A stretch of 64,000 nucleotides of DNA from Pedobacter miscanthi (GTDB lineage Bacteria > Bacteroidota > Bacteroidia > Sphingobacteriales > Sphingobacteriaceae): contig NZ_QNQU01000002.1 of the NCBI RefSeq assembly GCF_003315595.1, forward strand, positions 335,794-399,793, written 5' to 3'. Made by a program: the position numbers and the translations under genes. The notes beneath the pieces are model-generated. The model saw only the letters and a list, made by a program, of their open reading frames with translations. It was not told the DNA's origin and did not search any database. Numbering within the stretch: position 1 is the first letter of the stretch; every line of letters starts with the position of its first letter. Positions 54,628 through 63,700 of the stretch are shown in pieces.

Positions 54628-56109
54628 ATGGAAAAAACAGTTTCAATAGAACAGATACAGAATTTTGAGGGAAAATACCCTAAACAGCTCTGGCATCTAT
54701 CGCTGGTAGAAATGTGGGAACGTTTCTGTTTTTACGGCATGCGTGGTGTACTGGCTTTTTTTATGGTAGACCAGCTGGGCTTGAGTGATCAGAAATCCAA
54801 CCTGCAGTATGGCGCCATCCAGGCTTTTGTGTATGCATTTACCTTTATCGGGGGTATTTTTGCCGATAAGGTGCTTGGTTTCAGGAAATCGCTGTTTTGG
54901 GGTGGCTCACTGATGATTATCGGTAACCTTGTGCTGGCTTTTTCGCCACACGATCTGTTTTATGTAGGCATTACTTTATCCATTATTGGTACCGGTTTTT
55001 TTAAACCCAATGTATCTTCGATGGTGGGCGAACTTTACCACGAGAAAGATAACAGAAGGGATGCCGGGTACGGACTATTTTATGCCGGGATTAACGTAGG
55101 CGGTTTGCTGGGTGGTGCCATGTGTATTTATCTGGGCAAATACTACAACTGGCACTTATGCTTCTTATCTGCAGCGCTGGTTATGATGTTCGGGCTAGGT
55201 ACATTCGTTTTCACTAAAAAACATTTAGGCCCTATTGGGAATTCACCATTGTTGCACCTTAAAAAATCAAAGCAAAAAATATCCGAAATAGCCGTTTATG
55301 TGGGTTCTATTATATGTATTCCATTAATTTACATCATGGTAAAAAACACCGCTTTTACCGATTATTTCATGTATACGATTGGTGTGGTGGCCATGATTTA
55401 CTTTTTGTACGAAACGTTTAGCATACAAGATAAGAAAGCACAGTATAAACTCCTGGCCGCTTTCGTATTCATCTTTTGTTATTTTATTTTTATGGCTATA
55501 TCAGAGCAAAGTGGTGGTTCATTATCCTTATTTGCCAAAGATAACCTCGACCATAAAATCCTGTTTTTTAATATCGATCCAAATGTGGTTAACAACAGTG
55601 CCAATTCGTTTTTCGTAATTGTTTTCAGTCCTATTGTAGGCCTTTTATGGTTAGGTCTTTATAAACGTAAAATTGAGCCAAACACTGTGGTAAAATTTGG
55701 TATCGGTTTCCTTTTACTGGCGTTGAGTTTTTATGCCTTTTATGCCACCAGGTTCTTTGCCAATGCACAGGGCATTAGCTCATTAAACGTATTTACCTTT
55801 GCTTATTTATTGTTAACACTGGGCGAACTTTGCCTGGGCCCTATCGGGATGTCGATTATTACCAAACTTTCGCCAAAGAAAATGTTCGGTATGATGATGG
55901 GACTCTGGTTTTTATCGAGTGCATTCGGGCAGTTGGCCGCAGGTAAACTCGGTGCTGAGATGTCGAGCATTGATAATGCCTCGTTAACCACAAAATTAAT
56001 GGCCTATACCGAAGGTTATAAAGCCCTGGCTTTGTACTCTTTAATTGCAGGTTTGGCACTCATTCTGTTTTCGCAACTGGTTAAGCGTCTGATGCAAGAG
56101 GTGAGGTAA
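54628..56109 (+). CDS. POT family proton-coupled oligopeptide transporter (copy 3)
   Basis: 493 residues with EMWERFCFYGMRGVLAFFM, GGIFADKVLGFRK and FKPNVSSMVGELY. Shorter than copies 1 and 2 because it lacks their large insertions. The start lies 20 bases after the terminator hairpin, so its promoter must overlap it or be weakly reached by readthrough. Confidence 0.88.
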   Translation: MEKTVSIEQIQNFEGKYPKQLWHLSLVEMWERFCFYGMRGVLAFFMVDQLGLSDQKSNLQYGAIQAFVYAFTFIGGIFADKVLGFRKSLFWGGSLMIIGNLVLAFSPHDLFYVGITLSIIGTGFFKPNVSSMVGELYHEKDNRRDAGYGLFYAGINVGGLLGGAMCIYLGKYYNWHLCFLSAALVMMFGLGTFVFTKKHLGPIGNSPLLHLKKSKQKISEIAVYVGSIICIPLIYIMVKNTAFTDYFMYTIGVVAMIYFLYETFSIQDKKAQYKLLAAFVFIFCYFIFMAISEQSGGSLSLFAKDNLDHKILFFNIDPNVVNNSANSFFVIVFSPIVGLLWLGLYKRKIEPNTVVKFGIGFLLLALSFYAFYATRFFANAQGISSLNVFTFAYLLLTLGELCLGPIGMSIITKLSPKKMFGMMMGLWFLSSAFGQLAAGKLGAEMSSIDNASLTTKLMAYTEGYKALALYSLIAGLALILFSQLVKRLMQEVR

Positions 56110-56815
56110 AACAGTCCGTCATTTCGACCGTAACCTGTCCCGAATCTTCGGGAGTGGAGAAATCTAATTAGATAGATTTCTCCATGTTACAAAAGTCTTC
56201 GAGAGGCTCAGACTGACAGTTGTTTAAGTTTAGAAAATGAACGGGCTGTGTTTCTTGGATGCCTCCTGCCCCGCCATTCGCTATAGCCCCTCTTTTCAAT
56301 CGGGGGCTGCCGCTACTGTCGGGTTTAGGAACAAGGTTTTTCTGCCCTGAGAAAAGCCTCTGCGGTGATCTGAAAAATCAGCGGGAAATAATAAAAGATT
56401 CGTCATTTCGACTGCCAATCGTTAGTATTTGAAAACGCGGGGACAGTAGTTTTTGGAGAACTACAGTCCCGCTCTTCATTGCAAGTCCTCACCCTCATGC
56501 TTCGGTCTGCGGGCTTTACACAGCGATCGGGTTTAGGAACAATGGATATGCCCCTGAAGGTAGCCTTTGCACCGATCTGGGGGAAAATATTTGATCAAAA
56601 TCCCAAAGTCGTCACCCTGAATTTATTTCAGGGTCTATTTAGCAGGAAAGATCCTGAAACAAGTTCAGGATTACGGAATGCAGAGACGAATCATCCGGAA
56701 TTGATGAAAATTCATGATGGTTTCACATTAAATATTTACTTTCGCAGTTTGAAAGCAAAATATAGTATATTATATTGATACCTCAAGCTTACATTATAAA
56801 AAAACCATAACAAAC
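56110..56815. repeat. Intergenic region with dispersed repeat pieces
   Basis: About 700 bases, no gene. Two segments look like copies of genome-wide repeats of this phylum: one starts GTCATTTCGACCG and ends near TCTTCGAGAGGCTCAGAC (about 56117-56215), another reads GTCACCCTGAATTTATTTC to TTCAGGATTACG (about 56611-56678). A short frame at 56479-56778 crosses these and is not called. Confidence 0.5.
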
Positions 56816-57568
56816 GTGTCAGATAGTTTAGTCATTATACCCACTTACAACGAAAAGGAAAATATCGAAAAGATCATCAGAAAGGTTTTTTCTTTAACCC
56901 AGCCTTTTCATGTCTTAATTATCGACGATGGTTCTCCGGATGGAACGGCTGAAATCGTAAAATCGTTACAGGGCGAATACGATGGCCATTTGTTTATCGA
57001 AGAACGTGCAGGTAAACAGGGTTTGGGTACCGCTTATATTTATGGCTTTAACTGGGCACTGCAAAGGGAATATGCTTATATTTTTGAAATGGATGCCGAT
57101 TTTTCACACAATCCTGATGATTTGGCACGTTTGCGTGAAGCCTGTGTTAATGGTGCCGATGTAGCCATAGGTTCACGTTATGTAAAAGGTGTAAACGTGG
57201 TAAACTGGCCAATGGGCAGGGTTTTAATGTCGTACTTTGCTTCGATGTATGTACGCTTTATTACCAGGATCAATATCCAGGATGCTACTGCAGGTTTTAA
57301 ATGTTACCGCAGAATCGTTTTAGAAACCATTCCGCTTAACAAAATCAAGTTTGTAGGTTACGCCTTTCAGATCGAAATGAAATTCACCGCAATTAAATTT
57401 GGTTTTAAAGTAGTAGAAGTACCCATTATCTTTACCGACAGAACTGAAGGAACTTCTAAAATGAGTACCCGTATTTTCAGGGAAGCCTTTTTAGGGGTCA
57501 TCCAGATGAAAGTTTGGAGTTGGTTCAGGAACTATAGTCGGGAGTCCGAAGTCGGAAGTCCGAAGTAG
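56816..57568 (+). CDS. Polyprenol-phosphate mannosyltransferase-like glycosyltransferase (GT2)
   Basis: 250 residues; start codon GTG at 56816 (no ATG nearby). A GT2 fold: LVIIPTYNEKENIEKII, then LIIDDGSPDGTAEIV (metal-binding Asp pair), EMDADFSHNPDDLARL (DxD), VNWPMGRVLMSYFASMY, and VVEVPIIFTDRTEG (dolichol-phosphate-mannose-synthase type). It moves a sugar from a nucleotide donor to polyprenyl phosphate on the inner membrane. The last ten codons (SRESEVGSPK) come from a repetitive intergenic sequence (GTCGGGAGTCCGAAGTC style). Confidence 0.88.
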   Translation: MSDSLVIIPTYNEKENIEKIIRKVFSLTQPFHVLIIDDGSPDGTAEIVKSLQGEYDGHLFIEERAGKQGLGTAYIYGFNWALQREYAYIFEMDADFSHNPDDLARLREACVNGADVAIGSRYVKGVNVVNWPMGRVLMSYFASMYVRFITRINIQDATAGFKCYRRIVLETIPLNKIKFVGYAFQIEMKFTAIKFGFKVVEVPIIFTDRTEGTSKMSTRIFREAFLGVIQMKVWSWFRNYSRESEVGSPK

Positions 57569-57785
57569 TTGTTTTTGTTCAAAGTCTAAGGCGTATCATT
57601 CATAGTTTAATGGCTCATGGTTGATGGCTTATAGCTGGTAAACCTGACTTATAAGACATTAAGAGCTGTCTGCGATAATGATATTTGGCCATTTTAGGCT
57701 ATCTGGCCATGAACCATCAACCACCATACCATCAAACCGATATTTCCCAGACTCAAGACTAAGGACTGGAGACTAAAGACTCAAT
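57569..57785. repeat. Short degenerate repeats
   Basis: Contains runs of AGACTCAAGACTAAGGACT-type units near 57750-57790 and, overlapping the preceding gene end, GGAAGTCCGAAGT units. They look like simple tandem-derived intergenic sequence. Confidence 0.5.
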
Positions 57786-58295
57786 TCAAGACTTACCTTG
57801 TGATTCCCTTATCATTGCTCCAAAATCCTGTCCTTTATCCATTGCTTTAACTGTCATTACAATTCTTTTGGTGCGGGTGGGTTCGGTTTTGGCCTGATTA
57901 ATCCAGTTGATGTAATAGTTTTGATGTGATTTGGGCTGTTTTAAGAAATTCTGTATCAGGTGTTCTTCTCCCGAAAGGCAGATTTCGAGGTCTTCGGGCA
58001 TTTCAATTTTAAAATCTTTATCTTCTTCTAAATACAGTTCTACGCTAGCTCCTGCCTCTTTCCTTAGTTTTTTACGGAGTTCGCCTTTTAAGGCAATAAT
58101 AAAATCACCCTCTCCCATCGGGATGGTTGCCAAACCAGCTACTTCCAGCTCGTCTATTTTTCCCTTTACCCTGAAACTCTTTTTACAACCGACTTTAATT
58201 TTATTGGCTAAAGCCTCGGGGATAAATACGTAACTCCAGCCGGTTTTTTCGCCCATCGTTTCGAAACGCTCTATTTCTGCTTTAAAGTGGATCAT
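57786..58295 (-). CDS. DUF1905/YdeI-type protein
   Basis: 169 residues: an N-terminal DUF1905-like beta domain (MIHFKAEIERFETMG, GWSYVFIPEALANKIK, MGEGDFIIALKGELRKK) and a C-terminal YdeI-type helical part (EEHLIQNFLKQPKSHQNYYINWINQAKTEPTRTKRIV). Function is not established. It is alone on its strand. Confidence 0.75.
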   Translation of the reverse strand: MIHFKAEIERFETMGEKTGWSYVFIPEALANKIKVGCKKSFRVKGKIDELEVAGLATIPMGEGDFIIALKGELRKKLRKEAGASVELYLEEDKDFKIEMPEDLEICLSGEEHLIQNFLKQPKSHQNYYINWINQAKTEPTRTKRIVMTVKAMDKGQDFGAMIRESQGKS

Positions 58296-58761
58296 GGTTT
58301 AAAGATAAAAAATATGTTTTAACACCTAAACGATTAAATCGTTTGGCTATTGATGCACTCGTTAAAAACGAGCGCAAACGTTTTTCATGATGATATAAGG
58401 CATTTGATGAACATATAAATTATACTCATGCTATAAAAGACCCATCGCTACCTATGAAAAATCGGTACAGGTTACGCTCAGGATTGACAATTCCCGTAAC
58501 AAAACAAAACGTCATCTCGACCGAAACGCAGTGGAGTGGAGAGATCTGTAACTAGAGAGAATTTATCGGTCTCCCCGTCATTCCCGTGCAACCGGAAATC
58601 TTAAACCTCGAGCTAGTAGCGACCGTTGTAAGATTGCTTCGTCGGCTGAAAAAGCCTTCTCGCAATGACGATATCTTAAAGAAAATCTTAATCGGCTCAA
58701 AAAAAAGCTATTTTATGAGCCGATTAGCGAAATTAATCGGCTCATATTTGGAATAAACCAG
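58296..58761. repeat. Intergenic region with palindromic repeats
   Basis: No gene. AAACGAT-TAA-ATCGTTT at 58328-58344 and GCACTCGTT-AAA-AACGAGCGC-like at 58355-58374 belong to the palindromic family also seen near 48.8 kb. Further on a GTCATCTCGACCGAAACGC ... TCTCGCAATGACG segment (about 58512-58670) resembles the dispersed repeat seen near 56.1 and 63.9 kb. Confidence 0.55.
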
Positions 58762-59337
58762 TTATAATAAAGAATATTGATGATGGCTTAAAGGGCCACC
58801 TAATAATTTAAACATCGAAATTACGTCAAATTGCCCTTTAGATTTGTTAAATTCACGTATGGCTATGGTATCACAATTGAATTCTAGGTTTATATTGTCA
58901 TATAGGTTTTGTGCCTTATCAATTTGAGCCAAACTCAGTTCACGCCCTATTGATATATGCGCGCTAGTCCCATTTACAGTATGATTAGTTTTAAGTCCAT
59001 TACGAAAATTTTTCAAAAGATCATTTAAGTAGTATTTCGATGAATCATCAGGAAGTAAAACAATAGCATGGCTAAATTTCGATAAACTTAAAGAATCAAA
59101 AGTTACTTCTTGCGGTCTTTGTGAACGACAAATTTTCTCTATTCGTTTTTTGTAAAATTCTAGTTCGTATTGATCTGCCCAAAACTCAATAATGGTGATA
59201 TGTGCTTCTGAGTTTCTACTGGCATACTTCACTATTTTAGCTGCAAGTACATCTTTTAAAATTTTAACGTCATTAATTACTTCTTTCTGAGGGTAAACAA
59301 CTATTGAATACAACGCTCTTTTTAATTTTAAATCCAT
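58762..59337 (-). CDS. 2'-5' RNA ligase family (2H phosphoesterase) protein
   Basis: 191 residues with two His motifs, AHITII and AHISIG, at the usual distance of the 2H phosphoesterase superfamily (LigT/ThpR-like). Members open or close 2',5' and cyclic phosphodiesters in RNA or nucleotides. It lies 11 bases after the dnaE stop on the same strand, so it is probably the last gene of the dinB-dnaE operon. Confidence 0.78.
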   Translation of the reverse strand: MDLKLKRALYSIVVYPQKEVINDVKILKDVLAAKIVKYASRNSEAHITIIEFWADQYELEFYKKRIEKICRSQRPQEVTFDSLSLSKFSHAIVLLPDDSSKYYLNDLLKNFRNGLKTNHTVNGTSAHISIGRELSLAQIDKAQNLYDNINLEFNCDTIAIREFNKSKGQFDVISMFKLLGGPLSHHQYSLL

Positions 59338-59348
59338 ATATGTTTATT

Positions 59349-62300
59349 TTAATCAATTGCTACAGGATTCATCTGGATATCCAGTTTAGCGAACTTTAAT
59401 ACCTCGATGCTCTGAAATCCAAAATCTTCGACCACTTTACCAAGAATGAGGTAGCAGCCTTTTCCTTTAAAAGGATACATCGGTGTGGTGTTCGGGAAAT
59501 GTGTAGTATCAAAGAAATCGCCGTTGGCATCTAAAAAGGTACCGAACCACATTTTGGTATTTTTAATGGTGTGCACCGTTTTTTCGCATACATAGTTGCC
59601 TACCATCCTCACGGTTTTGCCTAAATATTTATGCAGATCGGCCGTCATTACATCCCCCCGATACGTTGTTCTTAAAAAATCGAACATTTTATAATTGAGC
59701 GGATAACCCAGCAATTCTAATTCAGTATAAGCATTTTCCAGTTTAGAATCGGCGAGTTCGGGGAGCTGATAGGTTTTATAACTTAACTTAAAAAGTTCGG
59801 CATGTTTTACCTGTTTCTGTTTAAAGCCAAGGTAATTGTGCACATCCCAAAGCAGCGTTTTACGGTCTTTTCCGGTAAAACGTAGTGCACCTAAACGGAT
59901 CAGGATAATGGCCTGTTCGAGGGAAATGCAGGTACGTTTTACAAAATCTTCGAGATCGAGATAAGGACCATTTACCCTGCGTTCGTGCGGAATGGTTTTA
60001 ATGTTTTTTTCTTCGAGTCCCTGTATGCCAATAAAACCCAGGTAAGCATCTTCGCCGTTAATATTCACCACCTCATCGCTACGGTTAACACAGGGCAGAT
60101 GTACCCTTGTCCCTGTTTTCTGCAGTTCGTGTACATAAACCCACCGGCTATAAAAACCACCATAATTATTGAGTACGGCTACCATAAACTCCTTAGGGTA
60201 ATAGGTTTTTAGGTAGAGGCTCTGATAACTTTCTACAGCAAAAGAAGCAGAATGGGCCTTTGAGAAACTGTAACCTGCAAAAGACGAAATCTGCCGCCAT
60301 ACTTCGTTAACCAGTTCTTCGGAATGTCCCTGATTCCTAGCTGAAACTTTAAATTTGTTCACCAACTCTTCAAAAGCGAGTTTTGAGCGGTATTTACCAC
60401 TCATGGCCTTACGAAGAACATCGGCATCGGCCAGGTCCAGCCCTGCAAAATAATGGCAAACTTTAATTACATCTTCCTGGTAAACCATTACGCCATAGGT
60501 TTCGCTCAGCCGTTCTTTCATCACCTCGCAGAGGTACACCACTTTATCGGGTGCATGATAGCGTTCGATATATGATTTCATCATGCCCGAACTGGCCACC
60601 CCTGGACGGATAATAGAACTGGCCGCCACAAGGGTAAGGTAATTATCGCATTTTAGTTTTTTGAGCAGTTGCCGCATGGCTGGCGATTCGATGTAAAAAC
60701 ATCCGATGGGCTGACCTTCTTTAAGGATAGCATTCAGTTTCCGGTCTGCTTTAAAGGTTTTAAAATCGTGGATATCGATATTCCTGCCCTTGTTCTTTTT
60801 AATGAGTTGTACGGCCTCGCGGATATGCCCAATGCCCCGCTGACTTAAAATATCGAATTTCTCGTAACCAATAGCCTCGGCTTCGTACATATCCCATTGC
60901 ACGGTTGGGAAACCTTTTGGCGGCATATCCAACGCGGTATAATAGGTAATCGGATCTTGCGAAATCAAAATCCCCCCGGCATGGATAGAGCGCTGATTGG
61001 GCATGCCCTTCATGTAGTGGTATACGGCCAATAATTTCTGGTAAGTGGCATTTTCCGAATTTTCGCGTTCTTTGGTGGGGTCGGTAAAACTATCTATTTC
61101 TTCTTTGGGCAAGCCCATTACCTTACCAATCTCACGGATAATTGCACGGTCTTTAAAGGTGCTCATGGTGCCCAAAAAAGCCACATGCCATTTGGGATAA
61201 CGGTCAAAAATATACTTTTGTATTGTTTCTCTTTCGTCCCATGAAAAATCAATATCAAAGTCTGGCGGGCTGGTTCTTTTTTCATGCAGAAAACGTTCAA
61301 AATACAGGTCGAGATCTATCGGATCTACATCGGTAATGCGTAAACAGTAAGCTACAATGCTATTAGCCCCCGAGCCACGACCTACATGATAAAAACCGCA
61401 ATCTTCCATGGCATAACGTACAATATCGTAAGTAATCAGGAAGTAAGCACAGAAGTTTTTAAGTTCGATGATCCGTAATTCTTTTTCCAAACGTTCTATA
61501 GCAATCACGTTATTCTCACCATAACGGTATCTCAAACCTTTTTCGGACAATTCTCGCAGCATCTTTTTGTCACCTTCAAAATCACCGGTATAAAAAAACT
61601 TATTTTTTGAGGAAGGTACAGGCGCATCTTCGAAATAAACGCTTAAATCGCAACTATTTAATAGTTTCTGTGTATTCTGTACAATAAAAGGATACTGTTC
61701 AAACTGCTGTGTAAGTTGTTCTTCGGGGATGAGAAATTCATCGGCTTCACATTTATATTCATCGGGTACTTTACTTAAAAGGGTATTCTGCTCTATTGCC
61801 CTCAAATATCCGTGCAGCCGATAGGTAATTTTATTACTTACGGTAACAGGATGCCATACCAATAACTTTTCTTTCTGTTTTAAAAGCGGATGTTTATACA
61901 ATAGATTAAGCTGTTTAGCTCGGATACCAACATATTCATTTGGTTTTAATACCTGATTAAAAGACTTGTGAAAAGGATAAATAATATACACGTTTTCCAT
62001 TTCGGGCGGAAGCTCCGGCAGCGGAATATTACAAATGTTATGGTGACTTAAAAATTCATTCAGCTCACGCATGCCTTCCCTGTTTCTGGCAATACCCACA
62101 TACAGCAGCCTGTTATTGATCCTGAATTCGATACCTGCTACAGGTTTAATCTGATACGGGATATTGCCCCTGTGGATCTCGTCGGCCTCTTTGGCAATGC
62201 CCTGTTTGTAACACTCGCGGATAAATTCTACTGCCCCGGTTGAGTTATTGATATCAGTAAGCACCATTTGATGTATACCCAAATGCCTTGCAGTTGCAAT

Positions 62301-62363
62301 AAGCTGATTAATGCTTTGCGTACCATATTTCAGGCTGTAAGAAGAATGCACGTTCAAAAACAT
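59349..62363 (-). CDS. dnaE: DNA polymerase III alpha subunit-like protein (DnaE-type)
   Basis: 1004 residues, shorter than replicative DnaE. PHP domain at the N-terminus (MFLNVHSSYSLKYG), palm and fingers with GRGSGANSIVAYCL and PPDFDIDFSW carrying catalytic Asp residues, then RSIHAGGIL and SKAHSASFAVESYQS further on, and an OB-type segment (VRMVGNYVCEKTVHTI). No C-terminal tau-binding region. Its ATG overlaps the dinB stop (TGATG), so it belongs to a dinB-dnaE mutagenesis operon, the Bacteroidota counterpart of imuB-dnaE2 cassettes. It probably serves translesion synthesis. Confidence 0.85.
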   Translation of the reverse strand: MFLNVHSSYSLKYGTQSINQLIATARHLGIHQMVLTDINNSTGAVEFIRECYKQGIAKEADEIHRGNIPYQIKPVAGIEFRINNRLLYVGIARNREGMRELNEFLSHHNICNIPLPELPPEMENVYIIYPFHKSFNQVLKPNEYVGIRAKQLNLLYKHPLLKQKEKLLVWHPVTVSNKITYRLHGYLRAIEQNTLLSKVPDEYKCEADEFLIPEEQLTQQFEQYPFIVQNTQKLLNSCDLSVYFEDAPVPSSKNKFFYTGDFEGDKKMLRELSEKGLRYRYGENNVIAIERLEKELRIIELKNFCAYFLITYDIVRYAMEDCGFYHVGRGSGANSIVAYCLRITDVDPIDLDLYFERFLHEKRTSPPDFDIDFSWDERETIQKYIFDRYPKWHVAFLGTMSTFKDRAIIREIGKVMGLPKEEIDSFTDPTKERENSENATYQKLLAVYHYMKGMPNQRSIHAGGILISQDPITYYTALDMPPKGFPTVQWDMYEAEAIGYEKFDILSQRGIGHIREAVQLIKKNKGRNIDIHDFKTFKADRKLNAILKEGQPIGCFYIESPAMRQLLKKLKCDNYLTLVAASSIIRPGVASSGMMKSYIERYHAPDKVVYLCEVMKERLSETYGVMVYQEDVIKVCHYFAGLDLADADVLRKAMSGKYRSKLAFEELVNKFKVSARNQGHSEELVNEVWRQISSFAGYSFSKAHSASFAVESYQSLYLKTYYPKEFMVAVLNNYGGFYSRWVYVHELQKTGTRVHLPCVNRSDEVVNINGEDAYLGFIGIQGLEEKNIKTIPHERRVNGPYLDLEDFVKRTCISLEQAIILIRLGALRFTGKDRKTLLWDVHNYLGFKQKQVKHAELFKLSYKTYQLPELADSKLENAYTELELLGYPLNYKMFDFLRTTYRGDVMTADLHKYLGKTVRMVGNYVCEKTVHTIKNTKMWFGTFLDANGDFFDTTHFPNTTPMYPFKGKGCYLILGKVVEDFGFQSIEVLKFAKLDIQMNPVAID

Positions 62364-63685
62364 CAGTCGTAAGATTTAGTTCCAATGGTTCCTTTTTCGC
62401 TCATCAAACTTCTGATTTTTGAACGTTTCCTGATTTCCGGCTCTTTTTCTTCTTCTTCGCTGCTGGTATTTTCGATCAATACTTTCTTCTTGCGTGGATT
62501 GTATTTAATTACTTTACCTTTTTCATCGCGGGGCGGCTGGGTAACAATACAGGCCTTTACCACGGCTTCGGCACCAAAATTATTCCGCACCTTATCCATG
62601 GCCTGGTAAAGGCTGTATTCTTCTTCGGCGATGTTATACAGGCCGATTTGTTCGTAACCACTTACCAGATGCGATAATTTTACGCCTACCAGGCGCAGCA
62701 GCATCCGCTTGGAATATACTTTTTCGAACAGGCTGTGAGCCTTGCTGATCAGGAACGAATCGAGCGAGGTATAAGGAATGCGTTCCTGCTGGGTAACGGT
62801 TTCGAAATTGGTGTAACGCACGGTTACGGTAATGCAGGCGGTTAATTTTTTCTGGTTGCGGAGCTGAAAGGTTAAACCGGTAACCATGCCGGTAATGATG
62901 GCTTTTAATTTGGCCATGTCCATGGTATCGCTCTCGAAAGTGGCCTGCGTACCGATTGATTTCCTTTCACGGTACGGTACTACGGGTGCGAGATCGATTC
63001 CGTTTGCTTTTTGCCAAAGGCTCAGTCCGTGCTGACCTAAGATTTTAAACATCAGCTGTTGCGGAATTTGCGTGAGGGTGAGGATTTCGCGCACGCCCAT
63101 TTCGCTCAGTTTTTTATAGGTGGCATGTCCAATACCCGGAATTTTATGAATGGCCAATGGATCGAGAAAAGGCCTTAGCTCGGGGTAAGTAACCTGTAGT
63201 TCGCCACCGGGTTTGGATTCGTTAGTGGCAATTTTGGCTACGGTTTTATTAATGGATAAACCAAAGGAAATGGGTAAATTCATCTCCCTGATAATCGTTT
63301 GCCTAAGTTCTGAAGCGAATTTCATGCAGCCGAAAAAACGGTCCATACCCGTCATATCGATATAATGCTCATCAATACTGGCTTTTTCGAATAAAGGCAC
63401 TTTATCGGCAATAATTTCGGTAATCTCGTGCGAGGCCTTGGAATATTCTTCCATATTACCCTTTAAAAATATGGCCTGCGGACAGAGCAGTTTTGCGGTA
63501 CGCCCGGGCATAGCGGAGTGAATACCATACTTTCGAGCTTCGTAACTACAGGAAGCCACCACACCCCTATCGCCACCGCCGCCGATGATAACGGGTTTGC
63601 CTGTGAGTTTGGGATTTTTTCTAATTTCTACCGACACAAAAAATGCATCTTGATCCATGTGAATAATCTGCCTTTCTTTTTCCAT
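62363..63685 (-). CDS. dinB: Y-family DNA polymerase IV
   Basis: 440 residues. Catalytic motifs: IIHMDQDAFFVSVE with the first Asp, GVVASCSYEARKYGI, and ASIDEHYIDMTG with the Asp-Glu pair. A helix-hairpin-helix (IHKIPGIGHATYKKLSEMGV) and a little-finger domain follow; a Lys/Glu-rich tail ends the protein. It bypasses damaged bases. First gene of the operon; two repeated candidate operator sequences lie 30-103 bases upstream of its start. Confidence 0.9.
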   Translation of the reverse strand: MEKERQIIHMDQDAFFVSVEIRKNPKLTGKPVIIGGGGDRGVVASCSYEARKYGIHSAMPGRTAKLLCPQAIFLKGNMEEYSKASHEITEIIADKVPLFEKASIDEHYIDMTGMDRFFGCMKFASELRQTIIREMNLPISFGLSINKTVAKIATNESKPGGELQVTYPELRPFLDPLAIHKIPGIGHATYKKLSEMGVREILTLTQIPQQLMFKILGQHGLSLWQKANGIDLAPVVPYRERKSIGTQATFESDTMDMAKLKAIITGMVTGLTFQLRNQKKLTACITVTVRYTNFETVTQQERIPYTSLDSFLISKAHSLFEKVYSKRMLLRLVGVKLSHLVSGYEQIGLYNIAEEEYSLYQAMDKVRNNFGAEAVVKACIVTQPPRDEKGKVIKYNPRKKKVLIENTSSEEEEKEPEIRKRSKIRSLMSEKGTIGTKSYD

Positions 63686-63700
63686 TGCTATCAGGGATAA

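Noticed and set aside
56479..56778. 99-codon frame
   Set aside because: Crosses dispersed repeat segments; no protein-like features.
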